Counted from the stretch's first letter, positions 1 through 9,277 are shown. The stretch is 64,000 nucleotides of DNA from Arthrobacter sp. HY1533 (GCF_027568515.1 NZ_JANKZF010000009.1:124001-188000), one strand, 5' to 3'. Numbers and translations: made by a program. The notes: generated by a model from the letters alone, not told the origin.

Positions 1-1
1 G

Positions 2-1927
2 GTGCGGGCCGAGATCGCCGGGTTGTTCACCATTACGGAGGGTTATGCCGGGGCGCTGATGATCGATGCGGCCACCCTGGTCCGGAACCTCCCCGCCACC
101 CTGGCCCAACTGTCGGAGGGGGTGTTGGGGTGGGAGCATGCGGTCATCATCGCCGAGGAAACCACCCTCCTCCGCCAAGCTCACCTGCCCCAAGACACCA
201 TCGACGCCTTCGAACAAGTGTTGTTGGGTAAGGCGGAGCATGCCACGCTGCCGAGTTTCAGGGAGAAGGCCCGCCGGGCCCGGGAACGCTCCTACCCGGA
301 AACCCTGGCACCCAAAACGAGGCGGGCGTATGAGTACCGGCGGATAGGGATCAGCCGCTCCCGGGACGGCATGTCCTGGTTCAACCTCTACGGCCCCTCA
401 CCCACCATTGAAGCAATCTGGGCCCAATGCACCGCGACCGCGCAGGCAGCCCAAGGACCCCACGAAGACCGCACCCTGACCCAGCTCCGTGCCGATATCG
501 CCGCCGCCCTCCTCCTCTGCCAAACCCTCGAGGCCAACAACATCCACGCACCCGCGCCCGCACCCGCACCCGCCAGTGACAGCGCCACCAACACCCCGGG
601 CGGCAGCACCGAAAACGGCACCGCCAGTGCCAGTGACCCCGTCGCTGGCGTAGGTACCGGACGGGCCTTCACGGCAGGCGCCACAGCAGGCTCCTGCACC
701 GTGCCGCAAAGTTCCTGGTTCAGCCGAGTCGAGCAAGAACCCGACCTCTGCCAGGGCGGGGGCTTCCCCGACCCCGACACCCTCGGCCCGTACTTCTACT
801 CCTGGCAACTCCCCACCTTCGACGACCCCGATTACGAGAATCCATACTTCAGGGAACCGGACCCTAGGAACCAGCCCGACTGGCCGGTCCCCGGCCAACC
901 ACCCACGCTCACCCCCACAACCACCAACAGCGCAGCCGCGCCCGAAACCAATTCGAAGGGGAGCAATGTGTCCGGAACCGGTTCTGAGACGTGGCCTCCG
1001 CTGCCCACCGTGACCCCAATACTGTTGGTGCCGGCGTTGTCACTGCTCGGGTTCACGGACGAGCCCGCGTGGATGTCAGGAGCAGGACCCATCAGCATTG
1101 AGGTCGCCAAATACCTCACCGCCAATGCGCCGAGTTTTTACCGGGTGTTGGTGGATCCGATATCGAACCAGCCCCTGGACGCCGCTCCGGATGTCCACCG
1201 CCTCACACAGGCCATGAAAACCAGGCTGCTGATCCGGGACGAGTACTGTGTGTTCCCGGGCTGCAACGCCAGGGCGGTGAACTGCGAAGATGACCACATC
1301 CAGGCGTTCGCCACCGGCGGGCGGACGATCCTGGAGAACCTTGAGATTTTGTGCAGCTTCCATCATCGGCTCAAACACCACGGGGACGATAGAACCCGCA
1401 CCGGCGGAGTGCGCACCGACCAGTCCTTTGAACGCCAGCTCGTCCACCCCCGCGCCTGGACACCCCGCATGACCGAGAACGGGATCGAATGGACCAGCCC
1501 CGCCGGCTACCACTACCCACCCGAGCAACAAGACACCCAACCACCGGTCTACCCTGATTCACTCAAGATTCTCATCGACACCGTCCTGAAAGCACTCGAG
1601 CAGCGCCAAGACCAGGACAATGCCCAGGACAGTGACAGTGACAGTGGCGGTGAGGGAACGCTCGGAGACTGCCCCTGCGAGCAATGCCAAGGAATCTGCG
1701 ACACACCCGACCCATACCAAGACCAGGACCATGACTCCGACCCCGAAGCCCACCCCGACTGGATCTTCGAAGAAGACATGGACCCCCAGGACCCCCGCTG
1801 GGACAGCTACCACTGGGACCGAGGCAACCTCCCCGAACCACCAGCCCGCAGCCAGGAAGAGGAAGAAATGCTCGGGCGTATGTCCATCGAAGAATACCTA
1901 CGCCGCCACCACGGCGAGGCCGCCTGA
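2..1927 (+). CDS. DUF222/HNH endonuclease (13E12-repeat family), N-terminus cut by window edge
   Basis: The N-terminal part matches the DUF222 domain of actinobacterial 13E12 proteins. The C-terminal third has an HNH nuclease core: a CVFPGC zinc-type knuckle, a DHI motif at about residue 431 and CSFHHRLKHH about 25 residues later, which supply the metal-binding His and Asn/His residues. The middle is a long Pro/Ala/Thr-rich low-complexity linker with an Ala-Pro repeat, and the tail is acidic with Asp/Ser repeats. The reading frame runs to the first base, and DUF222 proteins normally have more sequence upstream, so the true start is probably outside the window. These proteins are multicopy in actinobacteria; their biological role is not settled. 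Confidence 0.85.
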   Translation: MRAEIAGLFTITEGYAGALMIDAATLVRNLPATLAQLSEGVLGWEHAVIIAEETTLLRQAHLPQDTIDAFEQVLLGKAEHATLPSFREKARRARERSYPETLAPKTRRAYEYRRIGISRSRDGMSWFNLYGPSPTIEAIWAQCTATAQAAQGPHEDRTLTQLRADIAAALLLCQTLEANNIHAPAPAPAPASDSATNTPGGSTENGTASASDPVAGVGTGRAFTAGATAGSCTVPQSSWFSRVEQEPDLCQGGGFPDPDTLGPYFYSWQLPTFDDPDYENPYFREPDPRNQPDWPVPGQPPTLTPTTTNSAAAPETNSKGSNVSGTGSETWPPLPTVTPILLVPALSLLGFTDEPAWMSGAGPISIEVAKYLTANAPSFYRVLVDPISNQPLDAAPDVHRLTQAMKTRLLIRDEYCVFPGCNARAVNCEDDHIQAFATGGRTILENLEILCSFHHRLKHHGDDRTRTGGVRTDQSFERQLVHPRAWTPRMTENGIEWTSPAGYHYPPEQQDTQPPVYPDSLKILIDTVLKALEQRQDQDNAQDSDSDSGGEGTLGDCPCEQCQGICDTPDPYQDQDHDSDPEAHPDWIFEEDMDPQDPRWDSYHWDRGNLPEPPARSQEEEEMLGRMSIEEYLRRHHGEAA

Positions 1928-1999
1928 CAAGCTTTCCGCGGGACCACAGGGTTGGCACACATAGACTTCAATGAACATTTGTCCATCCGGGGGAGAACA

Positions 2000-2447
2000 G
2001 TGGCAATCCGCAGGCGCCGATCATGCGGCCGGCACAACAATCAGAGCAGGCACATCAAGCAAAACCGGCACGGCATCATGGCCTGGCTGGCAACCATCCA
2101 GCTGGCATTGGTGCTTGCAGTCACCGCTTGCGCCGGGCCTCCGTCAACGTCGTCGGACTACGTACCAGCAGACGCGCAAGCTGCGGCCCAGGAAGTGGCG
2201 GACCGCGCCCGGGGTGTGGACGGCATCACCGGCACAGAATTGAGAGTCTCACCGCCGAGTGAGGCCAGCCGAAACGGCATCCGGACCGCCCGCCGGGGCA
2301 TCTGGGAAATCACGCTCAAGGTGCAGCTTGTCTCCGGCACCGCGGACGCCCGCCCGCTTCCAGCTGGTGGAGATCCCGGACATTGTGGACGGAACCGAGA
2401 TCAAGGTCTCCGCCTGGTCCTGGCCGGACGCGGCGGCTTTTAGATAA
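2000..2447 (+). pseudogene. Small lipoprotein gene with apparent +1 frameshift
   Basis: A GTG at 2000 follows a GGGGGAG ribosome site. It opens a frame with an Arg-rich N-region, a hydrophobic stretch and a lipobox ending VTAC, so the product would be an exported lipoprotein. The first frame reads convincingly to about 2345 (WEITLKVQLVSGTADA) and then becomes Pro/Gly/Arg-rich junk ending at 2443. In the neighbouring frame an equally convincing tail, FQLVEIPDIVDGTEIK followed by VSAWSW, runs to a TAA at 2447. Removing one C from the GCCCGCCCGC tract at 2347-2356 would join the two halves into a protein of about 148 residues. Either the gene is broken or there is a sequencing error in the tract. 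Function unknown. Confidence 0.6.
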
Positions 2448-2496
2448 GTTGCCCGGCCCTTGCCCACGGCCCACCACTTGGGTGCAGTATGGGGAC

Positions 2497-3495
2497 ATGG
2501 GACTCCACTTTGAACCCGGAAGCAATGGACTGCCACAAGCGGTCCCGGCGCAAAAACAGCCAGCACGTGCAAACTCAACCGAGCTGGCAGCAACCCAGGC
2601 AGGCGCTCCCTTGCCTGCCCCGCCGCATCCGTGGCAGCGGTTTGTGGTGCTGGGCGACTCCTTCTCGGAAGGCTTGGATGACCCCGAACCGCGCAGTCCC
2701 GGCGGCTACCGCGGCTGGGCGGACAGGGTCGCCGAGGAGCTCGGAGTTGGCGTCCCGGATTTCGCCTACGCCAACCTGGCAGTACGCGGCCAGGTCCTGC
2801 ACCAGGTGGTCGAGTCCCAGCTGGGCCCGGCGCTCACGCTAAAGCCCGACCTGGTTTCCATTCAGGCCGTTGGCAACGACCTTCTCCACCCGGGCGCCGA
2901 TCCGGACAAGCTGGCTGCCATTCTGGAACGGGCCGTGGAAACGCTGCGCTCCCAGGGCATCACGGTGATCATCTTTGCGGGGCCGGACTCCGGCCGCTCC
3001 ACTGTGCTGGGCCAGTTCCGCACCAAGATCGCCATCTTCAACGAGAACATGCGCAGCATCGCAGAACACCATGACGCCCTCATTGCGGACCTGTGGGCCA
3101 TGACGGAATTGCACGACCCCCGCATGTGGAGCCCGGACAGGCTCCACCCGTCGTCCCTGGGCCACCACGCCGTGGCCGGCATGGTGCTCAATGCCCTCAA
3201 CGTCCCCCACACCCTTGTCCCCAATGTGCCCAAGCCGCTGCCGGACAAGGGGTGGCGGGAGGCCAGGGTGGGTGACATTCTGTGGGCCCGGGACTACCTG
3301 GTTCCCTGGGTGCTTCGGGGCATCCGCAGGGAATCGCCCAGCGGCGGCTTTGGCGCCAAGCGGCCGGTGCCGGCACCGGTTCAGCCCGAGCTGCGGGAGT
3401 CCGGGCCACGGGAGCCGGTGTCCGGGCGGATTTTCGGCAATCCGGTCCCGCCTGCTGCGCCTGAATCCGGCATGGTGCCGGGCCGCAATAGCTAG
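2497..3495 (+). CDS. SGNH/GDSL-family hydrolase
   Basis: A cytoplasmic-looking esterase/lipase of the SGNH fold, about 332 residues. The nucleophile block is GDSFSEGLDD, the oxyanion Asn block is VGNDLL, and the catalytic Asp/His block is DRLHPSSLGHH. No signal peptide is visible. The ATG at 2497 was chosen because the frame upstream overlaps the tail of the preceding lipoprotein gene; a GTG at 2482 is an alternative. After the catalytic domain there is a Pro/Gly/Arg-rich C-terminal extension of about 70 residues that is probably disordered. The substrate cannot be inferred; relatives deacylate carbohydrates or lipids. Confidence 0.85.
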   Translation: MGLHFEPGSNGLPQAVPAQKQPARANSTELAATQAGAPLPAPPHPWQRFVVLGDSFSEGLDDPEPRSPGGYRGWADRVAEELGVGVPDFAYANLAVRGQVLHQVVESQLGPALTLKPDLVSIQAVGNDLLHPGADPDKLAAILERAVETLRSQGITVIIFAGPDSGRSTVLGQFRTKIAIFNENMRSIAEHHDALIADLWAMTELHDPRMWSPDRLHPSSLGHHAVAGMVLNALNVPHTLVPNVPKPLPDKGWREARVGDILWARDYLVPWVLRGIRRESPSGGFGAKRPVPAPVQPELRESGPREPVSGRIFGNPVPPAAPESGMVPGRNS

Positions 3496-3584
3496 TCAAT
3501 CAAAGGGCACCTTCATTTCTGGGCATCCGATGTCAGTTTTGCATCAACCCGGGGTGGCACACGGCCGGTGTGGGGGCCTGCCGG

Positions 3585-3590
3585 TAGGGT
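3585..3590 (+). promoter_or_regulatory. Putative -10 box TAGGGT of the DUF1461 gene
   Basis: TAGGGT matches the actinobacterial TANNNT -10 pattern and lies 8 nt before the GTG at 3599, so the transcript would begin at or very near the start codon. No clear -35 is visible. Confidence 0.35.
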
Positions 3591-3598
3591 TTCGTTTT

Positions 3599-4747
3599 GT
3601 GAGCGAGAATTCAAAGCAGCAGGATCCAGAGCGCACCGCCGGACAGCCGTCCCAGCCAGACACGGTGGCCCATGCAGCGCCAGCACCGGCCGGCCCCGTG
3701 CCCGAAAGTGCCGGCGCGGCTGATGCTGCAGCCACGGCCGAGCACGCCACGTTGGGGGGAAGGCCCGGGCCCCGTCGGGCCGCCGCGCCGCTGTGGGCAA
3801 CCCCGGCCAGCAAGGTCAAGCTTGACCCCGGATTCGACCCCGAGAGGGACCCCATGCGCCCCGCAGCCCGCCTGCCGCTGCTGCCCAGCGACGAGGAAAT
3901 TGCCGAGTCCCTGTCTGCCACCGACGGCCAAGCGGCCGATGACGTCCATGTGGAGCCAAGCCCCACAGCCATGATCAGCATGCGCCCCCCGGCCGAGGAG
4001 GTTGCCCGTCGTCAGGCGGCCATGGAAAAGGCGGCAAACACCAAGCCCGTGCTGACCCGCGTCTTCCAGGTCCTCATCGCAGTGTTCTACCCGATCGTGA
4101 TCCTGGTGCTCGCCATCCGGCTCGTGACCTCCTCGGTGTTCCTGTGGGTTGAATACCACCGCCCCGGCTTCCCCGCGGATTCCTTCGGTTTCAGCACCGA
4201 GGACCGTCTCACCTACGGCTCCTACACAGTTGACTACCTGCTGAACTTTGCCCCGCCCAGGTACCTGGGCGGCCTGGTCAACGACATTGGAAACCCGCTG
4301 TTTCTGGCTCGCGAGGTCCAGCACATGGCGGACGTGAAATCCGTGATCGTCATGGCCTTCCTGGCCGGGCTGGTGCTCGCCGTCGTCATGGTCATCGGCA
4401 TGGTCTACCTGGCCCGCCGCAGCTTTGGCGGAATCCGCCGCGCCCTGTTCGCCGGCTCCATCGCCACCCTGGCCGTCATCATTGGCCTGGGCGTGTTTGC
4501 CGTGACCGGCTGGGAAGCCTTCTTCACCGAGTTCCACAAGATCTTCTTCAAGGACGGCACCTGGACGTTCTACACCGACGACACCCTCATCCGCCTGTTC
4601 CCGAGCCAGTTCTGGATAGACGCCGGAATCTTTATCGGCGCGTTCGTCCTGGTGGTCTCCTCACTGACCCTGGCCTTCACCTGGCCCACCCGGGAACGCC
4701 GCCAGGCCGTTGCCGCAGCCCAGCACCCGGGCCGCCGCGCCGCATAG
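3599..4747 (+). CDS. DUF1461 / TIGR01906-type integral membrane protein
   Basis: About 382 residues. The first ~140 residues are Pro/Ala/Glu-rich and probably cytoplasmic and disordered. They are followed by four membrane segments (roughly residues 150-175, 255-280, 290-315 and 345-370). The loop after the first segment has the family signature: an STEDRLTYGSYTVDYL stretch and then LFLAREVQHMADVK. The family is widespread in Gram-positive bacteria and its function is unknown. The GTG at 3599 was chosen because sequence further upstream in this frame is not protein-like and a TANNNT box sits just before it. It converges on pmt across a shared terminator. Confidence 0.8.
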   Translation: MSENSKQQDPERTAGQPSQPDTVAHAAPAPAGPVPESAGAADAAATAEHATLGGRPGPRRAAAPLWATPASKVKLDPGFDPERDPMRPAARLPLLPSDEEIAESLSATDGQAADDVHVEPSPTAMISMRPPAEEVARRQAAMEKAANTKPVLTRVFQVLIAVFYPIVILVLAIRLVTSSVFLWVEYHRPGFPADSFGFSTEDRLTYGSYTVDYLLNFAPPRYLGGLVNDIGNPLFLAREVQHMADVKSVIVMAFLAGLVLAVVMVIGMVYLARRSFGGIRRALFAGSIATLAVIIGLGVFAVTGWEAFFTEFHKIFFKDGTWTFYTDDTLIRLFPSQFWIDAGIFIGAFVLVVSSLTLAFTWPTRERRQAVAAAQHPGRRAA

Positions 4748-4755
4748 ATCGGCCC

Positions 4756-4804
4756 TTAAAGCAGTACGACGGCGGCCGCGTTGGCCGCCGTCGTACTGCT
4801 TTAA
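4756..4804. terminator. Bidirectional Rho-independent terminator
   Basis: A perfect 22-bp inverted repeat (4756-4777 and 4783-4804) with a 5-nt loop. It begins TTAAAGCAG and ends CTGCTTTAA, so each strand has a short A/T tract flanking a GC-rich stem. It lies between convergent genes and can serve both. Confidence 0.85.
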
Positions 4805-4809
4805 AAACG

Positions 4810-6537
4810 CTAGATCCAACTGGGCATCCACATGTGCTGGCGCCAGTACGTCTCGGGGATCATCTCCGCAGCCCACAGGGGGTAGAAGTAAGCGCTGAGG
4901 GCAACGGCCAGGACCAGGAAAATGCCCACGAACAAAGCTCCCTGCTGGCGGCGCCACGGGGGATCGGCCAGCTTGCCCATGACCATGCCAAGGACCAGCA
5001 CAATGGCCAGGATCATGAAGGGCTCGTAGGCAATGGCGTAGAAGAAGAAAATGGTGCGTTCGGGGTAGAACAGCCACGGCACAAAGCCGGCCGCGAAGCC
5101 ACACAGGATGGCACCGGCACGCCAGTCGCGCTTGGCGATCCACACGCCGATGATGAACAGGATGGCCAGTGAGCCGGCCCACCAGATAAGCGGGTTGCCC
5201 AGGCTCGTGATGGCCGCCGTGCACTTGTCCACAGCGCAGCCGCCATCGCCGTTCTCGTAGTTCTTCACGTAGTAGGACGTGGGCCGGCCCATGACAAACC
5301 ACGACCACGCATTGGCCTTGTACGGGTGGTCGGAGCCCAGTCCCGTGTGGAAGTTGTACGCCGTGGAATGGTAGTGCCACAGTGAACGCAGGGAATCCGG
5401 GACCCAGCCCCAGGGGCCCGCGGGGTTTTCCGCCGCCCAGTTGCGGTCGTAGGCGTCCTTGGACAGGAACCAGCCGGTCCAGGTGGCCAGGTAGGTGGCC
5501 CCCGCAGCGGGCACCATGCTGATGAATGCCAGGATCCCGTCCTTCCAGACGGCCCCCAGCACCCAGTACTTGATGCCGGCAATGCGCCGCGCACTCATGT
5601 CCCACAGGACACTGAGCAGGCCGAACGCGGCCAGGAAGAACAGCCCGGACCACTTGGTGCCGATGCACAGGCCCAGGGCCACGCCGGCGGCCAGGCGCCA
5701 CCAGCGGATGCCGAGCCACGGCCCGTACAGCAGTTCCTTGGCCGGGACCCTGCCGTCCGGGCCGGTGAGGGCCGACAACTTCGCGGCCAGCCGGCGTCGT
5801 CCGTCATCACGGTCCATCAGCACCGCACCAAAGGCGAGCAGGGCAAAGAACATGACAAAGATGTCCAGCAGGGAGGTGCGGGACTGGACAATGGCGTGCC
5901 CGTCGACGGCGAACAGCAGGCCGGCGGCGACGCCCAGGATGGTGGAGCGGAACATCTTCTGGGCAATGAGCGCCAGGATGAAGACCGAGAGCGTGCCCAC
6001 GAGGGCCGCCGTGAAGCGCCAGCCAAAGGTGGAGTCCGAGCCGAACAGCCACATGCCGAAGGCAATCATCCACTTGCCCACTGGCGGGTGGACCACGTAT
6101 TCGGCGGTGGATTCAAGGCTCGTGAAGATGCCCTGGTTGAAGAGGTCGTTGGCCTTCTCGGCCCAGTTGCGTTCGTAGCCGCTCTGCAGGTAGCTGTAGG
6201 CGTCCTTGACGTAGTACGTCTCGTCGAACACGAGCGACGGCGGCTGGCCCAGGCGGACGAACCGCAGCAGCCCGCCCACCACTGCCGTCAGGGCCGGGCC
6301 CAGCCAGAACCACAGACGCAGGCTGGCCGGGGTGGTGGAAAACGAGAAGCGGTTCCCCAGGAGCCGGGCCGTCAGCGCCGCACGGGTGAATGCCTCCGCG
6401 GGGTCGCGCACCCACCGCAGGGGCGCCGGTCGGGAGGGTTCCGGCGTGCCGGTTCTCCCGCCGTCGGGCACGGGCGGAGTGTCTGTTTCCGGGGCCGCCG
6501 GGGCGGTGTCCATGGGGTGGGGTTGCACGCTGTCCAT
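4810..6537 (-). CDS. pmt: Dolichyl-phosphate-mannose-type protein O-mannosyltransferase (PMT)
   Basis: A GT39-type polytopic membrane enzyme of about 575 residues that transfers mannose from polyprenyl phosphate to exported proteins. After a Pro-rich cytoplasmic tail comes the first membrane helix, then an exoplasmic loop with the catalytic acidic pair in FDETYYVKDAYSY, then VVHPPVGKWMI and many further membrane segments, ending in the four-helix PMT C-terminal module. Actinobacterial homologues act on Sec-exported glycoproteins. Start at ATG 6537; an upstream TTG at 6546 is possible. Divergent from rsmI with 46 bp between starts, a common actinobacterial arrangement. Confidence 0.92.
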   Translation of the reverse strand: MDSVQPHPMDTAPAAPETDTPPVPDGGRTGTPEPSRPAPLRWVRDPAEAFTRAALTARLLGNRFSFSTTPASLRLWFWLGPALTAVVGGLLRFVRLGQPPSLVFDETYYVKDAYSYLQSGYERNWAEKANDLFNQGIFTSLESTAEYVVHPPVGKWMIAFGMWLFGSDSTFGWRFTAALVGTLSVFILALIAQKMFRSTILGVAAGLLFAVDGHAIVQSRTSLLDIFVMFFALLAFGAVLMDRDDGRRRLAAKLSALTGPDGRVPAKELLYGPWLGIRWWRLAAGVALGLCIGTKWSGLFFLAAFGLLSVLWDMSARRIAGIKYWVLGAVWKDGILAFISMVPAAGATYLATWTGWFLSKDAYDRNWAAENPAGPWGWVPDSLRSLWHYHSTAYNFHTGLGSDHPYKANAWSWFVMGRPTSYYVKNYENGDGGCAVDKCTAAITSLGNPLIWWAGSLAILFIIGVWIAKRDWRAGAILCGFAAGFVPWLFYPERTIFFFYAIAYEPFMILAIVLVLGMVMGKLADPPWRRQQGALFVGIFLVLAVALSAYFYPLWAAEMIPETYWRQHMWMPSWI

Positions 6538-6571
6538 GCTACCCAAGTGGGCCCCCGATGCCGCGGCCCAC

Positions 6572-6577
6572 TACGCT
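6572..6577 (+). promoter_or_regulatory. Putative -10 box TACGCT of rsmI (leaderless)
   Basis: TACGCT is followed by exactly 6 nt and then the ATG at 6584. No purine-rich ribosome site is present, which is the arrangement expected for a leaderless transcript. Confidence 0.45.
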
Positions 6578-6583
6578 GGTGTC

Positions 6584-7516
6584 ATGGAAGATGACTTTGG
6601 CCAGGACGCTGCAACACAAGACGATGCCACGGAAGCGGCCGAAGGACCCCTCGACTCGAGCCTCGCGCCGGCACGCACGCCCGGAGAGGGCTGCATAGTC
6701 CTCGCCGCAACCCCCATTGGAAACATGGGCGACGCCACCGCGCGCCTGATCACCTGGCTGGAAACCGCTGACATTGTGGCCGCCGAGGACACCCGCCGCC
6801 TGCACCGCCTGGTCACGAGCCTTGGCATCAAGGTGGGCGGGCAGATCATCAGCTACCACGAGCACAACGAGGCCGTGAAGACCGCCGAGCTGCTCACCCA
6901 GGTGCAGGCGGGAAAGACCCTCGTCATGGTGACCGACGCCGGCATGCCGTCAGTCTCGGACCCCGGCTTCCGCCTGGTGTCCGGCGCCGTGGAAGCGGGC
7001 GTGCGCGTGACCGCCGCCCCCGGGCCCTCCGCCGTGCTGACGGCACTGGCCCTGTCCGGGCTACCCACGGACCGCTTCACCTTTGAGGGCTTCCTGCCGC
7101 GCAAGTCGGGGGAGCGCTCCGCCAGGCTGCACGACCTTGCCCTGGAAAAGCGCACCATGGTGTTCTTTGAGGCCCCGCACCGGCTCGAGGCCATGCTGCG
7201 CGCCCTGCACACAGCGTTCGGCCCGGCCCGGCAGGCTGCCGTCTGCCGCGAACTGACCAAGACGTATGAGGAAGTGGTGCGCAAGCCGCTCTCCGGGCTG
7301 CTGGAATGGGCCGAGGAAACCCAGATCCGCGGCGAGATCGCCATTGTGGTGGGCGGCGCGCCCGACTCCGACCCCGGCACGCCCGAGGACCACGTGGCCG
7401 CCGTCAAGGAGCTCATGGAGCAGGGCATGCGGATGAAGGAAGCCGTGGCCGTGGTGGCCCACGACCTCCACCTCAGCAAGCGCGAGCTGTACAGCGCGGT
7501 GCTCGCGGCCCGGTAG
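6584..7516 (+). CDS. rsmI: 16S rRNA (cytidine-1402-2'-O)-methyltransferase RsmI
   Basis: An SAM-dependent methyltransferase of the tetrapyrrole-methylase fold that modifies C1402 in the ribosomal P-site region. Family motifs are in order: the LAATPIGNMGD start, AAEDTRRLHRL, SYHEHNE, VTDAGMPSVSDPGFRL, AAPGPSA, LPTDRFTFEGFLPRK and FFEAPHRL, ending with CRELTKTYEE. Length (310 residues) fits the family plus an N-terminal extension of about 40 acidic residues, common in actinobacteria. The ATG at 6584 sits 6 nt after a -10 box. Confidence 0.95.
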   Translation: MEDDFGQDAATQDDATEAAEGPLDSSLAPARTPGEGCIVLAATPIGNMGDATARLITWLETADIVAAEDTRRLHRLVTSLGIKVGGQIISYHEHNEAVKTAELLTQVQAGKTLVMVTDAGMPSVSDPGFRLVSGAVEAGVRVTAAPGPSAVLTALALSGLPTDRFTFEGFLPRKSGERSARLHDLALEKRTMVFFEAPHRLEAMLRALHTAFGPARQAAVCRELTKTYEEVVRKPLSGLLEWAEETQIRGEIAIVVGGAPDSDPGTPEDHVAAVKELMEQGMRMKEAVAVVAHDLHLSKRELYSAVLAAR

Positions 7517-7536
7517 GCGTTCGACGGCGCCAGCCG

Positions 7537-7580
7537 CTGCCGCCGGTTGTGCAGCTGCACAGCGAAACACGCGGCGGCAG
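7537..7580. terminator. Inverted repeat with embedded 14-bp palindrome after rsmI
   Basis: CTGCCGCCG at 7537-7545 pairs with CGGCGGCAG at 7572-7580 and could act as an rsmI terminator, though no T tract follows. Between the arms lies a perfect 14-bp palindrome TGTGCAGCTGCACA (7548-7561), which looks more like a dimeric regulator site for the downstream gabD than part of a terminator. Confidence 0.4.
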
Positions 7581-7722
7581 TGCGCACATGCCTAGACACC
7601 CTTGTTTGCCGGGAACTACCGTTCTTCTATTAGCAAGATTCGCCGCCGCACCGCCAGCTGGCCGCGCCAATCCCCGGCGCTCAGGGCCAGCCATGGCAGC
7701 GGCACAAGACAAAGGAGTCGCC

Positions 7723-9219
7723 ATGACCGCGAGCCCAGCCACCGAACTCAACGAAGCCGTTGTCACGCTGCTGGCCAGTGTCCCCACCGGGCTGTTGATC
7801 GACGGCCAATGGCGCCCCTCCGCCTCGGGGAAGACCTTCGAGGTGGAGGACCCCTCCACCGGTGAGGTGCTGCTCAGCGTAGCCGACGCCGGTGCCGCCG
7901 ACGGTGCCGCCGCCCTCGACGCTGCCGTTGCCGCGCAGGAAGAATGGGCCGCCACCTCGCCGCGCTTCCGCGCCGAGATCCTGCGCCGCGCCTTTGACAT
8001 GGTCATTGCCCGCGCCGACGACTTTGCCCTCCTGATGACCCTGGAAATGGGCAAGCCGCTGGCCGAGGCCCGCGGCGAGGTCACCTACGGTGCCGAATTC
8101 CTGCGCTGGTTCTCCGAGGAAGCCTCACGCTCCTTCGGCCGCTACTCCTCAAACCCCGAGGGCACGGCCCAGATCCTGGTCCAGAAGAAGCCCGTGGGCC
8201 CGTGCCTGCTCATCACCCCGTGGAACTTCCCGCTGGCCATGGCCACGCGCAAGATCGCCCCGGCCATCGCCGCCGGCTGCACCATGGTGCTCAAGCCCGC
8301 CAACCTGACCCCGCTGACCAGCCACCTCTTTGCCCAGGTCCTGATCGAGGCCGGCCTGCCGGCGGGCGTGCTCAACGTTGTCTCCACCACCGACGCCGGG
8401 GGAGTCACGGGGCCGCTGATCCAGGACAACCGCCTGCGCAAGCTCTCCTTCACCGGCTCAACCCCCGTGGGCAAGCGCCTGCTGGCCGACGCCTCCGCCA
8501 ACGTGCTGCGCACCTCCATGGAACTCGGCGGCAACGCCCCCTTCCTGGTCTTCGAGGACGCCGACCTTGACGCCGCGGTCGACGGCGCCATGGCCGCCAA
8601 GCTGCGCAACATGGGCGAGGCCTGCACGGCCGCCAACCGCTTCCTGGTGCACGAATCCGTTGCGGATGAATTCGCCACCAAGTTCGCCGCCAAGATGGCT
8701 GCCATGACCCTGGGCCGCGGCACCGAGCCGGAGACCAAGGTTGGCCCGCTCATCGACGCCAAGAGCCGCGACAAGGTCCACTCCCTGGTCAGCGACGCCC
8801 TGGCCGACGGCGCCCGCGCCGTCACCGGCGGCGCCCCGGCTGACGGCCCCGGCTACTTCTACCAGCCCACAGTGCTGGCGGGCGTCGAGCCCGGTGCCCG
8901 CATCCTGACCGAGGAAATCTTCGGCCCCGTGGCCCCCATTGTCACGTTCAAGAACGAGGACGAGGCTGTGGCCCTGGCCAACGACACCGAGTACGGCCTG
9001 GTGGCATACGTCTTCACCAAGGACCACAACCGCGGCCTGCGCATGGCCAACCGCATCGAGACCGGCATGATGGGCCTGAACGCCGGCGTCATCTCCAACG
9101 CCGCCGCGCCGTTTGGCGGCGTCAAGCAGTCCGGCCTGGGCCGCGAGGGCAGCCTGGAGGGCATCGAGGAATACCAGTACACGCAGTACATCGGCTTCCC
9201 GAACCCCAACAACGCCTAA
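7723..9219 (+). CDS. gabD: NAD(P)-dependent succinate-semialdehyde dehydrogenase
   Basis: An aldehyde dehydrogenase superfamily enzyme of 498 residues that oxidises succinate semialdehyde to succinate in GABA degradation. The nucleotide-binding region has ITPWNFPLAM and VLKPA. The general base is Glu267 in MELGGNAPF and the catalytic Cys is Cys301 in GEACTAANR. FTGSTPVGK and the C-terminal PFGGVKQSGLGREG are GabD-like. The ATG at 7723 follows AAAGGAG with good spacing. The 206-bp upstream region carries a 14-bp palindrome that may be its operator. The Cys motif differs from the more usual GQTC/GQVC, so exact substrate preference is inferred from overall similarity. Confidence 0.88.
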   Translation: MTASPATELNEAVVTLLASVPTGLLIDGQWRPSASGKTFEVEDPSTGEVLLSVADAGAADGAAALDAAVAAQEEWAATSPRFRAEILRRAFDMVIARADDFALLMTLEMGKPLAEARGEVTYGAEFLRWFSEEASRSFGRYSSNPEGTAQILVQKKPVGPCLLITPWNFPLAMATRKIAPAIAAGCTMVLKPANLTPLTSHLFAQVLIEAGLPAGVLNVVSTTDAGGVTGPLIQDNRLRKLSFTGSTPVGKRLLADASANVLRTSMELGGNAPFLVFEDADLDAAVDGAMAAKLRNMGEACTAANRFLVHESVADEFATKFAAKMAAMTLGRGTEPETKVGPLIDAKSRDKVHSLVSDALADGARAVTGGAPADGPGYFYQPTVLAGVEPGARILTEEIFGPVAPIVTFKNEDEAVALANDTEYGLVAYVFTKDHNRGLRMANRIETGMMGLNAGVISNAAAPFGGVKQSGLGREGSLEGIEEYQYTQYIGFPNPNNA

Positions 9220-9233
9220 CAGCCAAACAACAC

Positions 9234-9266
9234 GAAACCCCCGGGACCACTGGTCCCGGGGGTTTC
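9234..9266. terminator. Bidirectional terminator between gabD and the transglutaminase gene
   Basis: A 16-bp inverted repeat around a single central base, GAAACCCCCGGGACCA with its complement ending GGTTTC. It is GC-rich with A/T flanks and placed between convergent genes. Confidence 0.85.
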
Positions 9267-9277
9267 CTGCATCCAGC

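Noticed and set aside
2-1927. Homing endonuclease or insertion sequence
   Set aside because: The HNH core is present, but the DUF222 N-domain identifies the common actinobacterial 13E12 family and no terminal repeats or interrupted gene are seen.
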